From Bacteroidota bacterium (GTDB lineage Bacteria > Bacteroidota > Bacteroidia > Chitinophagales > Chitinophagaceae): a stretch of DNA of 64,000 nt. The stretch is from contig JAEZEI010000089.1 in NCBI GenBank assembly GCA_023417815.1, positions 46,879-110,878 of the forward strand, read 5' to 3'. The notes beneath the pieces are model-generated. The model was given only the letters and a program-made list of their open reading frames with translations. It had not been told where the DNA came from and did no database searches. The translations under genes and the position numbers were made by a program. Shown piece by piece: positions 7,303 to 16,847 of the stretch (positions are counted from its first letter, which is position 1; the number at the start of each line of letters is the position of its first letter).

Positions 7303-8927
7303 TATACCTGGAATACGCCAGTTCTGAATTCAGGTATAATATGGTTGTGGTTCGCAGCGGAGATCGCTTCCGAAATTATTGCCCGGGTTTGCCCGGGATC
7401 AATTATTGCGTCTACCCATAGCCGGGCTGCAGCGTATTCTGGTTTTGTTTGCCGTTCGTAATTGCCGGTGATCTTATCAAGCAGTTCCTTTTCCATTTCA
7501 GGTGTCACTTCCTGTCCCTTGCTCTTCATACCAGCCACCTGGATCTGCAACATGGTTTTTGCCGCCTGTTCACCGCCCATAACGGCGATGCGGGCGGTAG
7601 GCCAGGCATAAATGAAGCGCGGATCATAAGCCTTACCGCACATTGCATAATTACCCGCACCGTAAGAATTCCCTACAATGATGGTGATCTTCGGCACAAC
7701 CGAATTGGCAACTGCATTCACAAGCTTTGCTCCATCCTTGATTATGCCTGAATGTTCGCTCCTGCTCCCTACCATAAATCCGGTCACGTCCTGAAGAAAC
7801 ACCAGGGGGATCTTTTTCTGGTTACAATTCATTATGAACCGCGCCGCTTTATCGGCAGAATCATTATAGATCACACCGCCCATCTGCATTTCACCTTTTG
7901 AATTCTTCACGATCAACCGCTGGTTGGCAACAATGCCTACAGCCCAGCCATCAATACGCGCATATCCGCACACGATAGTTTTTCCATAGTCTTTCTTGAA
8001 TTCATCAAAAGTTGCTGCATCCACGATCCCTATAATCAGTTCAGTCATATCATAAGGACGGCTATTTCCTTCCGCCATTATTCCATATACATTTTCCGCT
8101 TTTGAAGGGGCTGAAGGTTTTGTCCTGTTGAACCCAGCTTTTTCCTGGTCTGCTAATTTCCCGATGATCCTTTTCACCTGGTCCAGGCATTCTTCTTCTG
8201 TCTTGAATTTATAATCTGCTATACCTGAAATACTGTTATGTGTTCCTGCACCTCCAAGTGTTTCAGCGTCTACGTCTTCTCCAATTGCCGCTTTCACAAG
8301 GTATGGTCCCGCAAGAAAGATCGATCCCGCACCTTCTACCATCAGCGTTTCATCGCTCATGATGGGAAGGTATGCGCCACCGGCAACGCAGGCGCCCATC
8401 ACCGCAGCGATCTGGGTTATACCCATCGCGCTCATTTTTGCATTGTTGCGGAAGATCCTGCCGAAGTGTTCTTTATCCGGGAATATCTCGTCCTGCAGGG
8501 GAAGATACACGCCTGCACTGTCAACTATGTATACGATCGGCAGGTTGTTTTCCATGGCAATTTCCTGCATTCTCAGGTTCTTCTTCCCTGTGATCGGAAA
8601 CCATGCACCGGCTTTTACCGTCTGGTCGTTCGCAACTACCACGCATTGCCTTCCGTTGATGTATCCAACACCGCTTACTGTTCCGCCCCCGGGACAACCG
8701 CCATGTTCAGGATACATGTCATAGCCGGCAAAAGCGCCTATTTCAACAAATGGTTTTCCTTCATCACAGAGGTATTTTATCCTTTCACGCGCAGTGAGTT
8801 TATTCTTTTCTTTTTGTTTCCGGGCAGATTTTTCTCCTCCTCCTTCATAGATCTTATCAAGCTTTGACCGAACCTCGCTCCAGGCGAGTTTCATCTTATC
8901 CTCATTCTTATTAAAGTCGATGTTCAT
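7302..8927 (-). CDS. Acyl-CoA carboxylase carboxyltransferase subunit, methylcrotonyl-CoA type
   Basis: The 541-residue protein has two crotonase-like carboxyltransferase halves. Segments such as ANDQTVKAGAWFPIT, IVDSAGVYLPLQDEIFPD, GRIFRNNAKMS and GACVAGGAYLPIMSDE follow the beta subunit of 3-methylcrotonyl-CoA carboxylase more closely than propionyl-CoA carboxylase. In leucine breakdown it would transfer CO2 from biotin to 3-methylcrotonyl-CoA. The biotin-carrying alpha subunit is not in the window. The start at 8927 (MNIDFNKNEDK) is preferred over a TTG-like extension to 8981. HMG-CoA lyase, a later enzyme of the same route, is at 57.7 kb. Confidence 0.88.
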   Translation of the reverse strand: MNIDFNKNEDKMKLAWSEVRSKLDKIYEGGGEKSARKQKEKNKLTARERIKYLCDEGKPFVEIGAFAGYDMYPEHGGCPGGGTVSGVGYINGRQCVVVANDQTVKAGAWFPITGKKNLRMQEIAMENNLPIVYIVDSAGVYLPLQDEIFPDKEHFGRIFRNNAKMSAMGITQIAAVMGACVAGGAYLPIMSDETLMVEGAGSIFLAGPYLVKAAIGEDVDAETLGGAGTHNSISGIADYKFKTEEECLDQVKRIIGKLADQEKAGFNRTKPSAPSKAENVYGIMAEGNSRPYDMTELIIGIVDAATFDEFKKDYGKTIVCGYARIDGWAVGIVANQRLIVKNSKGEMQMGGVIYNDSADKAARFIMNCNQKKIPLVFLQDVTGFMVGSRSEHSGIIKDGAKLVNAVANSVVPKITIIVGNSYGAGNYAMCGKAYDPRFIYAWPTARIAVMGGEQAAKTMLQIQVAGMKSKGQEVTPEMEKELLDKITGNYERQTKPEYAAARLWVDAIIDPGQTRAIISEAISAANHNHIIPEFRTGVFQV

Positions 8928-9038
8928 GTATGTAAAGTAATAATTAATGGCATGCAAATTAAGCACTGCGTTACAATTCAATCACTTTAAAGGAATAAGG
9001 TTAATTTTAAGATCCATTCACCACCTTAACCTGATGTT

Positions 9039-11816
9039 ATGCCAAAAGATCCATACCGGGTAAAGAAATTGCTCGATACAAAGAACGGAACATTCACCTA
9101 TTACAGTCTCGCTGAACTGGAAAAGCAAGGTCATAAGATTAGCAGGCTTCCTTTTTCGATAAGGATACTATTGGAGAACGCATTGAGGAATTTTGACGGT
9201 TTCGCCATAACAAAGGAAAATGTAGACACCCTGATCAACTGGTCTCCGGAACCCTCTGACAAGGACATTCCATTTAAGCCTGCCCGGGTTCTTATGCAGG
9301 ACTTCACCGGCGTACCTGCCGTGGTCGACATTGCTTCTCTAAGGGCGGAAGTAGCGCGCAAGGGAGGAAATCCTGACGAGATAAATCCACTTATTCCTGT
9401 TGACCTTATTGTGGATCATAGTGTACAGGTAGATTATTTCGGAACAGAGTATGCCACTGAAAAGAACATAGAGGAGGAATATTCGCGCAATCGTGAACGT
9501 TACCAATTCCTTAAATGGGCACAACATTCCTTCAATAATTTCAGTGTTGTACCGCCGGGAATGGGAATCTGCCACCAGGTAAATCTTGAATACCTTTCGA
9601 AAGGTGTAATAGAAAGGAACGGCGAAGTTTTTCCTGATACCCTGGTAGGTACAGACAGCCATACACCAATGGTGAATGGTATTGGTGTGGTGGCCTGGGG
9701 AGTAGGAGGCATTGAGGCTGAAGCAGCGCTGTTAGGACAACCGATCTATTTCATAATGCCTGAAGTGATCGGGCTGAAGCTAAAAGGCCAGCTTCCGTTC
9801 GGGTCGAATGCAACCGATCTTGTGCTTACCATTGCAGAATTACTGCGTAATGTAGGCGTGGTAGGAAAATTTGTTGAAGTCTATGGCCCGGGGCTGGATA
9901 ACCTAACGGTTCCTGACCGCGCAACCATAGGAAATATGTCGCCTGAATTCGGATGTACCATCACCTATTTTCCTATTGATGAAAAGACCCTGGAGTATAT
10001 GCGGAGAAGTAATCGCTCCGAAAGGCAGGTTCAGCTTGTACAGGATTATTGCAAGGCAAATATGCTTTGGAGAACCGGTGAAGAGAGGATAAAGTACAGC
10101 AAAGAAGTTGAGCTTGACCTGGGAACTGTTCAGCCCACGGTATCCGGCCCCAAGCGTCCGCAGGATAAAATATTACTTAAGGATTTCAAGAAGCGTTTTA
10201 TTGATGTACTCCATGAAACTTATGGCCGTAAGTACATAGAGAACAAGCAACTAAGCAACTGGATGGCGGAAGGGGGTTCCCAGCCTTTAAAGGAGTCTGC
10301 TGAGGAAACACCAGGCACAGAGATTGAAGCTTCGGTTGAGAATGGGCAGCGAAATGTATGGATCACACAGGGCGAAGAAAGTTTCCGGGTTTCCGACGGC
10401 ACTGTGGCCATTGCTGCGATCACTTCCTGTACAAACACCAGCAACCCGTTTGTTATGATAGGTGCAGGGCTTGTTGCGAGGAAAGCAAGAGAGCGGGGAT
10501 TGAAAGTTAAACCCTGGGTAAAGACTTCCCTTGCACCGGGTTCTAAAGTGGTGACCAAATATCTCGAAAAGGCAGATCTGCTGGATGATTTCGAAGCCAT
10601 GCAGTTCCATATTGTTGGTTATGGTTGTACTTCCTGTATTGGGAATTCGGGCCCCTTACCACCGCATATGAGCAGGGCGGTAGACGGGCATGAGCTGGTG
10701 GTAGCCTCGGTACTCAGTGGTAACAGGAATTTCGAAGCAAGGATCCATCCTAAAGTGAGAATGAATTTCCTGATGTCTCCTATGCTTGTTGTTGCATATG
10801 CTATTGCGGGAAGGGTAGATGTCGACCTGCTTAATGATCCTGTAGGTTATGATCCCAATCATCAGCCCGTATACCTAAAGGATATCTGGCCGCAGGATGA
10901 AGAGATCTATAAGGTTATGAACGAGGTGTTGTCGCCGAATGATTTCAAAGCCAGCTACGATGAGATCTTCGAGGGAAATGAGATCTGGAAGCAGCTGGAG
11001 ATCCCATCTGAAAAATTATACAGCTGGGACAACGCTTCAACCTACATCAAGGAAGCTCCATTCTTCAATAATATTTCCCGCGAAGCGCCTCCTATAAAGG
11101 ACATTTTTAATGCCAGGGTTTTGCTGTGGGTTGGTGACAGTATCACCACGGATCATATTTCGCCTGCAGGCCAATTCGATGAACGATCTCCGGCAGGCCA
11201 ATATTTGCTTTCGCGGGGTGTAGCCCGTGAAGAATTCAATTCATATGGTTCTAGAAGAGGGCATGATGAAGTGATGATCCGCGGAACCTTTGCCAACGTC
11301 CGTATCCGGAACAGGCTTTCGGAGAAAGAAGGCGGTTATACGCGTTATCTCCCCGGTAATGAGGAAATGAGTATTTATGATGCCTCAGCGAAGTATAAGG
11401 CAGATAACACCTCCCTGATCGTACTTGCCGGAAAGGAGTATGGAAGTGGTTCAAGCAGGGATTGGGCAGCAAAGGGAACATTTCTATTAGGGGTGAAGGC
11501 TGTATTGGCGGAAAGTTATGAGCGCATCCACAGGAGTAATCTTGTGGGAATGGGAGTTTTGCCTTTGCAATTCCTCACCGGGGAAACGGCAGAATCTCAT
11601 AAACTTACAGGAACTGAAAAGTTCACAGTAACTGGCCTTGAGGATGGTGTTTCTCCATTAAAGGTGCTAACGGTAACCATTAAAAGAGAAGATGGTTCAG
11701 AATACGATTTTAAAGTGATCGCGCGGCTCGATTCAAATATTGAGATAGAATACTACAGGCATGGAGGTATTTTGCAATATGTGCTGAGACAATTCCTGGA
11801 AAAGGAGAAGGAATAA
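9039..11816 (+). CDS. acnA: Aconitate hydratase A
   Basis: The 925-residue enzyme interconverts citrate and isocitrate in the TCA cycle. The 4Fe-4S cysteines are C464 (SCTNTSNP), C530 and C533 (GCTSCIGNSGP). The substrate-binding HSVQVDYFG, VGTDSHTPMVNG and the C-terminal swivel-domain motif YGSGSSRDWAAKG are all present. Length and order match the AcnA/IRP1 class rather than AcnB. It is transcribed alone and ends just before the tRNA-Leu terminator hairpin. Confidence 0.96.
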   Translation: MPKDPYRVKKLLDTKNGTFTYYSLAELEKQGHKISRLPFSIRILLENALRNFDGFAITKENVDTLINWSPEPSDKDIPFKPARVLMQDFTGVPAVVDIASLRAEVARKGGNPDEINPLIPVDLIVDHSVQVDYFGTEYATEKNIEEEYSRNRERYQFLKWAQHSFNNFSVVPPGMGICHQVNLEYLSKGVIERNGEVFPDTLVGTDSHTPMVNGIGVVAWGVGGIEAEAALLGQPIYFIMPEVIGLKLKGQLPFGSNATDLVLTIAELLRNVGVVGKFVEVYGPGLDNLTVPDRATIGNMSPEFGCTITYFPIDEKTLEYMRRSNRSERQVQLVQDYCKANMLWRTGEERIKYSKEVELDLGTVQPTVSGPKRPQDKILLKDFKKRFIDVLHETYGRKYIENKQLSNWMAEGGSQPLKESAEETPGTEIEASVENGQRNVWITQGEESFRVSDGTVAIAAITSCTNTSNPFVMIGAGLVARKARERGLKVKPWVKTSLAPGSKVVTKYLEKADLLDDFEAMQFHIVGYGCTSCIGNSGPLPPHMSRAVDGHELVVASVLSGNRNFEARIHPKVRMNFLMSPMLVVAYAIAGRVDVDLLNDPVGYDPNHQPVYLKDIWPQDEEIYKVMNEVLSPNDFKASYDEIFEGNEIWKQLEIPSEKLYSWDNASTYIKEAPFFNNISREAPPIKDIFNARVLLWVGDSITTDHISPAGQFDERSPAGQYLLSRGVAREEFNSYGSRRGHDEVMIRGTFANVRIRNRLSEKEGGYTRYLPGNEEMSIYDASAKYKADNTSLIVLAGKEYGSGSSRDWAAKGTFLLGVKAVLAESYERIHRSNLVGMGVLPLQFLTGETAESHKLTGTEKFTVTGLEDGVSPLKVLTVTIKREDGSEYDFKVIARLDSNIEIEYYRHGGILQYVLRQFLEKEKE

Positions 11817-11846
11817 AAAAGAGCATAAAGAATCAACTTTATGCTC
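11815..11846 (-). terminator. Terminator of tRNA-Leu
   Basis: A perfect 10-bp stem pairs 11821-11830 with 11837-11846 across a 6-base loop. On the minus strand it follows the tRNA and ends in a T run (11820-11815). It could also form in the acnA transcript, but no T run follows on the plus strand. Confidence 0.75.
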
Positions 11847-11850
11847 CCTG

Positions 11851-11934
11851 TGCCCAGAACAGGAATCGAACCTGCACGCCCTTGCGAACGACAGATTTTG
11901 AGTCTGTTGCGTCTACCAGTTCCGCCATCTGGGC
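11851..11934 (-). tRNA. tRNA-Leu (CAA)
   Basis: The minus strand starts GCCCAGATGGCGG, the acceptor pairs with TCTGGGC, and the T-arm reads GGTTCGATTCC. The anticodon loop CTCAAAA gives anticodon CAA, reading UUG. The 84-nt length with a long variable arm fits a class II leucine tRNA. The CCA end is not encoded. Confidence 0.93.
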
Positions 11935-11956
11935 AAAAACCGGCTGCAATATTAAG

Positions 11957-12454
11957 CTAATCAGCTATCCTGTCCAAAATGCGTTGCAGGTATTTTCGCT
12001 TGTAATAGTAGTCTTTGAGTTTCATGATATCAGCACCATCTGTAGGCGCCGCTGAATTCCCGTAATCAAGAATTATATGTTTCACCTCGTCGTATAATTC
12101 TTTCTCCATTGCTTCTATTTCCTTTCGTGCCTCATCAGGGGAACGATCCATCAGGGTATCATTCAATTCAAGCATTTCCATCAGGAAACCAGGAGAGAGT
12201 TCATATTTTTCGTTCTCTTCCAGCATCCCTGTTACTTTAAGAAAATACTCCAGGGTTTTTTCCCTATCGGAGAATATTTTAAAAGCCTGGTTCACTTCGG
12301 CCGACCTTAGCATCATTTCTTCCTGCTCAATAGATGAGGAGGTGCTATGATAATCGGGATGATATTTCTTCTGCAGTTCGAAATATTTCCTGGGAATAAC
12401 GGATGTGTCCACAGACGGAGCAAGGGTGAGGCCATAAAGCTCAAAGTAATTCAT
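11957..12454 (-). CDS. hscB: Iron-sulfur assembly co-chaperone HscB
   Basis: The 165-residue protein has an N-terminal J-domain with HPD at residues 32-34 (KKYHPDYH) and a C-terminal helical part (LSPGFLMEMLELNDTL, ...EIEAMEKELYDEV) typical of HscB. It should stimulate the HscA/DnaK chaperone to release 2Fe-2S clusters from IscU. The rest of an isc operon is not beside it. Its start region is divergent from the gene at 12519, 64 bases away. Confidence 0.9.
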   Translation of the reverse strand: MNYFELYGLTLAPSVDTSVIPRKYFELQKKYHPDYHSTSSSIEQEEMMLRSAEVNQAFKIFSDREKTLEYFLKVTGMLEENEKYELSPGFLMEMLELNDTLMDRSPDEARKEIEAMEKELYDEVKHIILDYGNSAAPTDGADIMKLKDYYYKRKYLQRILDRIAD

Positions 12455-12518
12455 GATGTAAAGGTAAAGCCATGTAAATACTAAAATGTAAATTGCCGCA
12501 CAAAACTAACAGGCTGAA

Positions 12519-13730
12519 ATGATCAGAATAGGATTGATCCGCGAAGGAAAGGTTCCTCACGATAACAGGGTTGCATTAACTCCCTCTCAATGCAGGTGGC
12601 TTCATAAGAATCATCCCGGTTTCAGGGTTATTGCACAGTCTTCCCCTACAAGATGTTATAGCGATGATGAATATAATCGTGCGGGTGTTGAGGTTAAGGA
12701 AGACGTTTCAGAATGCGATGTTTTGCTTGGAATAAAGGAAGTACCAGTAAGTGAATTAATAGAAGGCAAGACCTATTTTTTCTTTTCCCATACGAAGAAA
12801 CTTCAGCCATATAACCGGGAGATGCTGAAAGAGATCATCCGTAAGAAAATTACTCTTATCGATTATGAATGCCTGGAGCATAAGGATGGCACACGCATAA
12901 TCGGGTTTGGTTTCTTTGCAGGGGTTGTAGGCGCACACAATGGCATGATGGCCTACGGAAAAAGAAGTGGTGCCTTTCACCTTGACAGGGTTAATTCCGG
13001 GAAGGGATTTCGCGACCTTATTCATACGTATTTTGGCCTGAAGATCCCGCCGGTAAAGATCGCTGTTACGGGGAGTGGCAGGGTAGCTCATGGTTTACTG
13101 GAGATCATGAACCTGATGCAGATCCACGAAGTGGAACCTTCAGATTTTTTAAAACGGGATTTTGATTATCCTGTATATGTACATCTTAAAGGTGCAGACC
13201 TGTATCGTCATAAGATCAGTGGTACGTACGATCGTGAAGATTTTCATCTTAATGCAGGCGAATATGAATGCCTGTTCAGGCAATACCTTTCCAGCACAGA
13301 TATTCTCATGAACGGCGTTTATTGGGATGCGCATATTCCAAGGCTTTTTGAAATGGAGGATATAGCATTACCAGGTTTTCGCATCCAGACCATAGCGGAT
13401 GTAACAGATGATATGCATGGTTCTGTGCCCTGCAACCTGGGAGATTCTACCATAGAGGACCCTGTATATGGAGTGAATCGTTTTAACCTGGAAAGAACGG
13501 AACCTTATCTGAAAGATTCGATTGATATAATGGCTGTGGGAAATCTTCCTAATGAACTTCCCAGGGACGCAAGCAGGTATTTTGGAGAACAGCTGATCAA
13601 ATTCATTCTTGAAGATGTTGAGAAGGGTGGAAGTCCTGTGTTAGAAAAGGCGACTATCATAACCAATGGAAAATTGACTGATCACTTTTCCTATATGCAC
13701 GATTATGCATACAATGGATCAGAGGTATAG
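12519..13730 (+). CDS. Saccharopine dehydrogenase (lysine-forming)-like oxidoreductase
   Basis: The 403-residue protein has the AlaDH/PNT N-terminal fold (IGLIREGKVPHDNRVALTP) and a second nucleotide-binding part (VAVTGSGRVAHGLLEIM). GFGFFAGVVGAHNGMMAYGKR is like lysine-forming saccharopine dehydrogenase (LYS1) and lysine-ketoglutarate reductase rather than classic alanine dehydrogenase. A likely role is lysine breakdown through saccharopine, in line with an ALDH7-type dehydrogenase at 47.4 kb. Substrate is inferred. It overlaps the converging trmN6 gene by 12 bases at the stop codons. Confidence 0.7.
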   Translation: MIRIGLIREGKVPHDNRVALTPSQCRWLHKNHPGFRVIAQSSPTRCYSDDEYNRAGVEVKEDVSECDVLLGIKEVPVSELIEGKTYFFFSHTKKLQPYNREMLKEIIRKKITLIDYECLEHKDGTRIIGFGFFAGVVGAHNGMMAYGKRSGAFHLDRVNSGKGFRDLIHTYFGLKIPPVKIAVTGSGRVAHGLLEIMNLMQIHEVEPSDFLKRDFDYPVYVHLKGADLYRHKISGTYDREDFHLNAGEYECLFRQYLSSTDILMNGVYWDAHIPRLFEMEDIALPGFRIQTIADVTDDMHGSVPCNLGDSTIEDPVYGVNRFNLERTEPYLKDSIDIMAVGNLPNELPRDASRYFGEQLIKFILEDVEKGGSPVLEKATIITNGKLTDHFSYMHDYAYNGSEV

Positions 13731-14441
13731 ATAATAATCTTTCAATAACCTCCTGAATACTTGCGTATACTCACCATTCGCTTCCCTGATCTCCAGTTCA
13801 GATTCTTTTTCTGCAACGGACCGAAAAAGATTAAGCTGCAGTATGGATCGCGTGAATGGGTGTTCCTTCGAATGCCGGATCAATATTCTTTCTTCAACAT
13901 GAAGGCCTTGTCGCAGCGCCATGGTCTCTGTTTCCCCGGTCCTGGTGAAAGGGATTAATAGATAAGCGGAACCTGTGGGAAGGAGGAATTTTTTAAAGAC
14001 TCCCAGCAGTTGATCAAGGTTAAGGTGATGACTATGCATTGCAATATTCCTGAGTTTATCCGGCGATGGTAGACTTTCCTCGTAAAATGGTGGGTTGCAG
14101 ATAATATAGTCGTATCGAAAAGCCGGCTGAAATTCCTGGATAGGTTTATTAAAAACCCGGATCCTTTCACTGAACGGGCTTTCTCTGAAATTCTGTTCAG
14201 ATTGAACTGCCGCTGCCTCATCATATTCCACAGCATGAATTTCAGCCGAGGTTTTTTGCGCTACCATTAAAGACAATAGGCCTGTCCCCGATCCTATATC
14301 CAGGATCTTACTAGAGGTGGTGTTGAGTAATGCAAGTTTGTTTGCCACCAATGCACCAAGGAGACATGAATCTGTGCACACCTTCATTGCGCACCTATCC
14401 TGTTTTATCGAAAATTGCTTAAATGAAAAAACGTCAGCCAT
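13719..14441 (-). CDS. trmN6: tRNA1(Val) adenine-N6-methyltransferase
   Basis: The 240-residue protein has SAM motif I ILDIGSGTGLLSL (residues 46-58) and the amino-methyltransferase motif NPPF (116-119, in YIICNPPFYEESLPSPD), characteristic of TrmN6/YfiC. It methylates N6 of A37 in tRNA1(Val). It begins 3 bases after the tsaD stop on the same strand, so the two are likely one operon of tRNA position-37 modification enzymes. Confidence 0.9.
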   Translation of the reverse strand: MADVFSFKQFSIKQDRCAMKVCTDSCLLGALVANKLALLNTTSSKILDIGSGTGLLSLMVAQKTSAEIHAVEYDEAAAVQSEQNFRESPFSERIRVFNKPIQEFQPAFRYDYIICNPPFYEESLPSPDKLRNIAMHSHHLNLDQLLGVFKKFLLPTGSAYLLIPFTRTGETETMALRQGLHVEERILIRHSKEHPFTRSILQLNLFRSVAEKESELEIREANGEYTQVFRRLLKDYYLYL

Positions 14442-14444
14442 ATT

Positions 14445-15485
14445 TTACCATTCCGCCCTTGCTTTTGGAGTGATCTCCAGTGAAGAAAATTCTGAGTTAA
14501 GGAATTTGTAGTAACCAGTGATTGCGATCATTGCAGCATTATCTGTACAATATTCAAAATCCGGGATATAAGTATTCCAGTCCAGGCGCTTGCCCGTTTC
14601 TGTAAGAGCCCTGCGCAAACCTTTATTTGCGCTTACACCCCCGGCGATGCAGATCTCCCTGATCCCTGTTTCTGCTGATGCCTTCTCAAGTTTTTTGATC
14701 AGGATGGAAACGATCCTTTGCCTTATTGAAGCGCAAATATCATTCAGGTTGTCCCTAATGAATTGTTGTTTTTCTTCTTCCGGGACCCTGAATTCTTCTT
14801 TGTAAACATTACTCGTTCCAGCATTCATTAGGAAGTATAGTATCGAGGTTTTCAGGCCGGAAAAACTGAAATCCAGGCCAGGTATTTTTGGTTCAGGGAA
14901 TTCAAAGCGATCTCCATTTCCCAATTCGGCATATTTATCCACCAGGGGGCCACCAGGGTAGGGAAGTCCAAGAAGTTTTGCGGATTTATCAAAGGCTTCT
15001 CCTGCAGCATCATCAATTGTTTCACCGATGATATGCATATCGTAAGGGGATTCTACCTTAACGATCTGGGTATGCCCGCCACTAACCGTAAGGCACAGGT
15101 ATGGAAACGAAGGTTTCGGATCGTCAATAAGGTTTGCAAGAACATGAGCCTGCATATGATTCACGGCAATCAGCGGTTTCCCTGTAGCTAGTGAAAGGGA
15201 TTTTGCAAATTGGGCACCAACCAGGAGGGAACCAATAAGACCTGGATTCTGGGTAAATGCGACCGCATCAATTCTCTCAAGATCATAGCCTGCTTCAGCC
15301 AATGCTTCCATAACAACAGGAGTAATATTCTTCATGTGTGCCCTGCTTGCCAGTTCAGGCACCACCCCGCCATATTTTTCATGAATCGCCTGCGTTGCGA
15401 TCACATTGGACAGGATTATCCCATCCCTGCAAATAGCAGCAGCTGTTTCATCGCATGATGATTCTATCGCAAGAATTACAGGCAT
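14445..15485 (-). CDS. tsaD: tRNA threonylcarbamoyladenosine transferase TsaD
   Basis: The 346-residue protein starts ILAIESSCDETAAA and has the metal-binding histidines H110 and H114 (VNHMQAHV), then LCLTVSGGHTQIV and IAGGVSANKGLR of the ASKHA fold. With TsaB and TsaE it places t6A at position 37 of ANN-decoding tRNAs. A TACCTTTG element ends 4 bases before the ATG, so the mRNA may be leaderless. trmN6 follows directly. Confidence 0.96.
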   Translation of the reverse strand: MPVILAIESSCDETAAAICRDGIILSNVIATQAIHEKYGGVVPELASRAHMKNITPVVMEALAEAGYDLERIDAVAFTQNPGLIGSLLVGAQFAKSLSLATGKPLIAVNHMQAHVLANLIDDPKPSFPYLCLTVSGGHTQIVKVESPYDMHIIGETIDDAAGEAFDKSAKLLGLPYPGGPLVDKYAELGNGDRFEFPEPKIPGLDFSFSGLKTSILYFLMNAGTSNVYKEEFRVPEEEKQQFIRDNLNDICASIRQRIVSILIKKLEKASAETGIREICIAGGVSANKGLRRALTETGKRLDWNTYIPDFEYCTDNAAMIAITGYYKFLNSEFSSLEITPKARAEW

Positions 15486-15489
15486 GCCG

Positions 15490-15497
15490 CAAAGGTA
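15490..15497 (-). promoter_or_regulatory. -7 promoter element of tsaD
   Basis: TACCTTTG on the minus strand, followed by CGGC and then the tsaD ATG. In Bacteroidota transcription starts about 4 bases after this element, which would be at the start codon itself. No clear -33 element was found. Confidence 0.6.
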
Positions 15498-15512
15498 AGT
15501 CGATGAGGCTAA

Positions 15513-16754
15513 TCAGGACCTGATCGCAACTACAGGATCCATTCTTGCAGCCTGTGAAGCTGGAATGATACCGGCGAGAACTCCCACTGATATACAGATG
15601 AATACAGTAGAGATAAGCATTGGAAGCGAAATGAAGACCGGGAAATTCAGCGGCCCGGATAATATTAACGTTAAGATGTATACGAAGAAAAGACCGAATG
15701 CACCTCCAAGTATACAGAGAAATGCAGCTTCAAAAAGAAATTCAAAAAGGATGGTCTTCTTTTTAGCACCGATCGCTTTCTTGAGTCCTATCACCGGGGT
15801 TCGCTCCTTTACTGTTACGAACATTATATTGGCGATACCGAACATTCCAACGATAAGGCTAATGCCGCCGATTATTCCACCCACGATGTTGATTGTTACA
15901 AAACTCTGGCTGATGGCTTTGCTGAAAGCTTCCACGCTGTTCAGGGAAAAATTGTCTTCCTGCGTTGGGCTGATCCTTCGTACCTGTCGCATTATTCCCT
16001 TTAGTTCATCTGAAAGGGCAGCGGTGCTTACTTCGGGCTTTCCTTTTACTATAATGATCGGGTTTGACTGGTCTTCGTTCACGAGCTGCTTTGCAAACCT
16101 GTAGGTCAGCATAATACAATTATCATAATCCCATCCTACGAAATTCTTTCCTTCTTTTTTAATAACCCCCACCACGGTTGCCTTCCTTCCTTTCACATCC
16201 ACCTGGCGGCCAAGAGCCCGGTCGGCACTTCCAAAAAGATTTTCCGCATTTGAGAATCCTATGATGCAATTGTTGGTGCCCCGGTTAAATTCGCTTCCGG
16301 AGAAATACCTTCCTGCTTCGAATTCAATTGGCTGGATGTTAATCTGATCTTCATTGATCCCGTAGATCACGGTATTTTCTATAAGGTAATCCTTGTAAGA
16401 TAAGTTGCCCATTCCCTGCAAAAGATAGCAAACGTTACCGCTAAGCATTGACCTCTCCCTTATCATACCTGCTTCTTCATACTTCATATTCGGACGGGCG
16501 CGGTATTTCCACATGGGATAATCAGGTCCGCCACTGTAATCCCATTTATCGATATAGATCGTATTGCTTCCGAGGCTCTGAACTTCATCCTGGATGTTCT
16601 TTTCGAGGCTGTTAACCGTTGCAAGTACACCGATTATGCAAAAGATGCCAAATGCCACGCCGGTGAGACTTAAAGCCGTACGCAGCTTATTTACCTTCAA
16701 TTCTTTCAGGGTGAGTTTGAGCGAACTTCCTAAAATGGTGAGCATCTTTCGCAT
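15513..16754 (-). CDS. MacB-type ABC transporter permease
   Basis: The 413-residue protein has one N-terminal membrane helix (residues 25-48), a periplasmic MacB_PCD-like domain (about 50-275) and three C-terminal helices (285-410) of the FtsX fold, with the typical ending [17 protein letters not shown]. Such proteins act in mechanotransmission-type export or lipoprotein handling and need an ATPase partner, which is not adjacent here. It is divergent from prfC. Confidence 0.88.
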   Translation of the reverse strand: MRKMLTILGSSLKLTLKELKVNKLRTALSLTGVAFGIFCIIGVLATVNSLEKNIQDEVQSLGSNTIYIDKWDYSGGPDYPMWKYRARPNMKYEEAGMIRERSMLSGNVCYLLQGMGNLSYKDYLIENTVIYGINEDQINIQPIEFEAGRYFSGSEFNRGTNNCIIGFSNAENLFGSADRALGRQVDVKGRKATVVGVIKKEGKNFVGWDYDNCIMLTYRFAKQLVNEDQSNPIIIVKGKPEVSTAALSDELKGIMRQVRRISPTQEDNFSLNSVEAFSKAISQSFVTINIVGGIIGGISLIVGMFGIANIMFVTVKERTPVIGLKKAIGAKKKTILFEFLFEAAFLCILGGAFGLFFVYILTLILSGPLNFPVFISLPMLISTVFICISVGVLAGIIPASQAARMDPVVAIRS

Positions 16755-16831
16755 AACATAAAGGTATTACAATACAGGAAAAAGGAGGAAAGTTTACAGG
16801 AGTGGCGTGCCCGCAAGGTTGTGAACTGTTT

Positions 16832-16839
16832 TATCTTTG
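16832..16839 (+). promoter_or_regulatory. -7 promoter element of prfC
   Basis: TATCTTTG lies 8 bases upstream of the prfC ATG at 16848, which predicts a leader of only a few bases and supports that ATG over the in-frame GTG at 16821, because the element would otherwise be inside the gene. Confidence 0.6.
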
Positions 16840-16847
16840 CGGCCTTT

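Noticed and set aside
8238..8867. 209-residue plus-strand frame inside the carboxylase gene
   Set aside because: It is antisense to conserved carboxyltransferase motifs and lacks any family resemblance.
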